Of a stretch of 5,845 nucleotides of DNA, positions 4,617-5,845 are shown piece by piece. The notes below the pieces were generated by a model. It had not been told where the DNA came from. It did no database searches and saw only the letters and a program-made list of their open reading frames with translations. The stretch comes from Nitrospinae bacterium CG11_big_fil_rev_8_21_14_0_20_56_8 (GTDB taxonomy: Bacteria > Nitrospinota > Nitrospinia > Nitrospinales > VA-1). The first letter of the stretch is position 1, and each line of letters starts with the position of its first letter. The stretch is taken from NCBI GenBank assembly GCA_002796165.1, contig PCWF01000197.1:1-5845 (forward strand). Reading direction: 5' to 3'. A program made the translations under genes and the position numbers.

Positions 4617-5845
4617 CTATTTCGTCCCCATCGTGAATACCCCGTCCCAATCCGGCGGCGGCGGGTGGATCTGAAAAGTAATGCACCGTTCCAGAAAAAC
4701 AAGGGAGGGCCCGTCCTCCTCGTAAATCGTCAGGGCTTTCTCAAAGGCACGGGCGCTCTCGTTCCAATCGCGTTTTTTGTAGAGTTCATAGCCTGCAAAG
4801 TAATACGGAAGAATTTCCCGGATCCGGTCATCCATCTCCCCCTTTTTGCCGAGGAGTTCGTAAATCTTCACGGGCTCCCGTTTGCCCACGACCCGGATCA
4901 CATCCAGCTCCCTCACCTCCGCCACGTCCGTCGCCTGCCGGTAAGTGGCATCGCTGATCATCGTGTAGGTTTTGTATTGTTTGTTGATTCCCTCCAGACG
5001 GGCGGTGAGATTCACCGAATCGCCCATCATGGTATAGTCCTTATATTCCTTCGACCCCATGTTCCCCACCACCATGCGGCCGGTGTTAACGCCGATCCTC
5101 ATCTTGATCAACTGCTTGTCCTCTCCCGTCCACGCCTTCTGCTTTTCGCGAAGCCGTTTCTGCATCTCGATCGCCGTCATGCAGGCCCGGCGCGCATGGT
5201 CGGGGAAATACACGGGCGCGCCGAAAAAGGCCTTGATCGCGTCTCCCTCGAACTTGTCCAGCGTTCCTTCATGCTGGATCAGCGCATCCATCATCTCCGT
5301 CATATAAAGGTTCATCAGGGTGATGAGCCCTTCGGGCGTCAGCTTCTCCGACAGGGTGGTGAAACCCGACAGATCGGTGAAATACGCCGTCAGCTCCTTT
5401 TCTTCTCCCCCGAGCTTGAGGATGGAAGGGTCCTTCACCATCTGGTTCACCACGGCGGGAGCCAGGTACTGGCTGAAGGCGCTCTTGATGAACCGCTTCT
5501 CCCGCTCCTCGAAGGCATAACGGTACAGCGTGAGCCCCGTGTACACGAACAGTTGGGTGAACACCGGATACACCGAGTTGACCCACAACCCCTTTTGGGA
5601 GAACAGGTAAAAATCCACTCCCAGGTAACCCACCACCAGAATCCCCAGAACCGCCGCCGTCGCGTAAGCCTGGAAACAACGCGACACAAGACCCAGAAGC
5701 AGGCCCGATACGACAATCATCGCCACATCGAGAATTTGCAACCATTGCGGACGGATGATGAAATCCTTTTGCAGAATACTTTCCATCACGTTGGCGTGGA
5801 CCTCGACCCCCGGATAAAGCGGACCAAAGGGAGTGATGTGCAAAT
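4617..5845 (-). CDS. CHASE2-domain adenylate/guanylate cyclase, class III (5' end beyond window)
   Basis: The frame is open to the right edge. The first full codon is TTG (5843-5841) inside the CHASE2 domain, so the start lies outside and 408 residues are visible. Order of parts: end of the extracytoplasmic CHASE2 sensor (residues 1-28, with TPFGPLYPGVEVHANVM); three membrane segments (about 36-54, 60-80, 88-107); a short linker; and the class III cyclase domain (about 148-328). Catalytic residues are complete: metal-binding D157 (FTDLSGFT) and D201 (FEGDAIKAFFG), base-recognising K197 (DKFEGD) and D275 (MMGDSVN), and transition-state N278 and R282 (TARLE). The Lys/Asp pair predicts ATP as substrate and cAMP as product. 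A TPR-like helical pair follows (345-385), with a PPPPDWDGVF tail seen in this cyclase group. It senses an unknown envelope signal. It lies 283 bases upstream of the next gene in the same direction, so it may or may not share its transcript. Confidence 0.95.
   Translation of the reverse strand, partial: LHITPFGPLYPGVEVHANVMESILQKDFIIRPQWLQILDVAMIVVSGLLLGLVSRCFQAYATAAVLGILVVGYLGVDFYLFSQKGLWVNSVYPVFTQLFVYTGLTLYRYAFEEREKRFIKSAFSQYLAPAVVNQMVKDPSILKLGGEEKELTAYFTDLSGFTTLSEKLTPEGLITLMNLYMTEMMDALIQHEGTLDKFEGDAIKAFFGAPVYFPDHARRACMTAIEMQKRLREKQKAWTGEDKQLIKMRIGVNTGRMVVGNMGSKEYKDYTMMGDSVNLTARLEGINKQYKTYTMISDATYRQATDVAEVRELDVIRVVGKREPVKIYELLGKKGEMDDRIREILPYYFAGYELYKKRDWNESARAFEKALTIYEEDGPSLVFLERCITFQIHPPPPDWDGVFTMGTK

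Noticed and set aside
4013..4636. A 207-codon plus-strand frame covering the MshEN-like gene and the gap
   Set aside because: It is antisense to the MshEN-like gene and lies in a different frame from the histidine kinase remnant; its product shows no kinase motif.
4348..4686. A 112-codon minus-strand frame bridging the cyclase end and the MshEN-like start
   Set aside because: It overlaps the cyclase C-terminus in another frame and is antisense to the kinase remnant. No ribosome site or recognisable domain was found, though the Gly/Leu/Val-rich stretch looks superficially membrane-like.
5269..5745. A 158-codon minus-strand frame within the cyclase gene
   Set aside because: Gly/Arg/Pro-rich out-of-frame product inside a gene with complete catalytic motifs.

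Overview
The window reads as a moderately GC-rich piece of chromosome from a diderm (Gram-negative type) environmental bacterium. The evidence is an outer-membrane two-partner-secretion transporter, three exported proteins with Sec signal peptides, and a CHASE2-type adenylate cyclase. This gene mix is common in Deltaproteobacteria-like, Nitrospirota, Nitrospinota and NC10 genomes. No marker gene is present, so the phylum is a guess. No tRNA, rRNA, CRISPR array, insertion sequence or phage gene was seen.

All five intact or edge-cut genes are on the minus strand, so transcription runs from the right edge to the left. From right to left they are: the C-terminal two thirds or so of a CHASE2 adenylate/guanylate cyclase (5845-4617, start beyond the edge); a 283-base gap that holds, on the plus strand, the orphan C-terminal end of a histidine kinase (4429-4590); a small protein made of four MshEN/GspE-N-like repeats (4333-3944); an exported protein of unknown function (3870-3157); a TpsB/ShlB/FhaC-family outer-membrane transporter (3064-1244); and an exported FecR-domain protein with a long charged linker (1183 to beyond the left edge).

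The last four genes have gaps of only 60-92 bases and no convincing terminator between them, so they look like one operon. The cyclase may be read through into it or may be a separate upstream unit. A working model, which is inference, is an envelope or secretion module: the TpsB pore, an exported FecR-domain protein and an exported accessory protein, next to a membrane cAMP-forming cyclase and a small cytoplasmic protein whose repeats resemble the c-di-GMP-binding MshEN fold. No TpsA exoprotein with the usual N-terminal TPS domain is visible, so the cargo of the transporter is open. The FecR protein or a gene past the left edge are the candidates.

Three points deserve most attention: the broken histidine kinase end, which marks a past rearrangement; the unclear translation start of the transporter, where a typical signal-peptide start lies in the wrong frame and a perfect Shine-Dalgarno serves only tiny ORFs; and the stand-alone four-repeat MshEN-like protein with non-arginine residues at the nucleotide-contact position.
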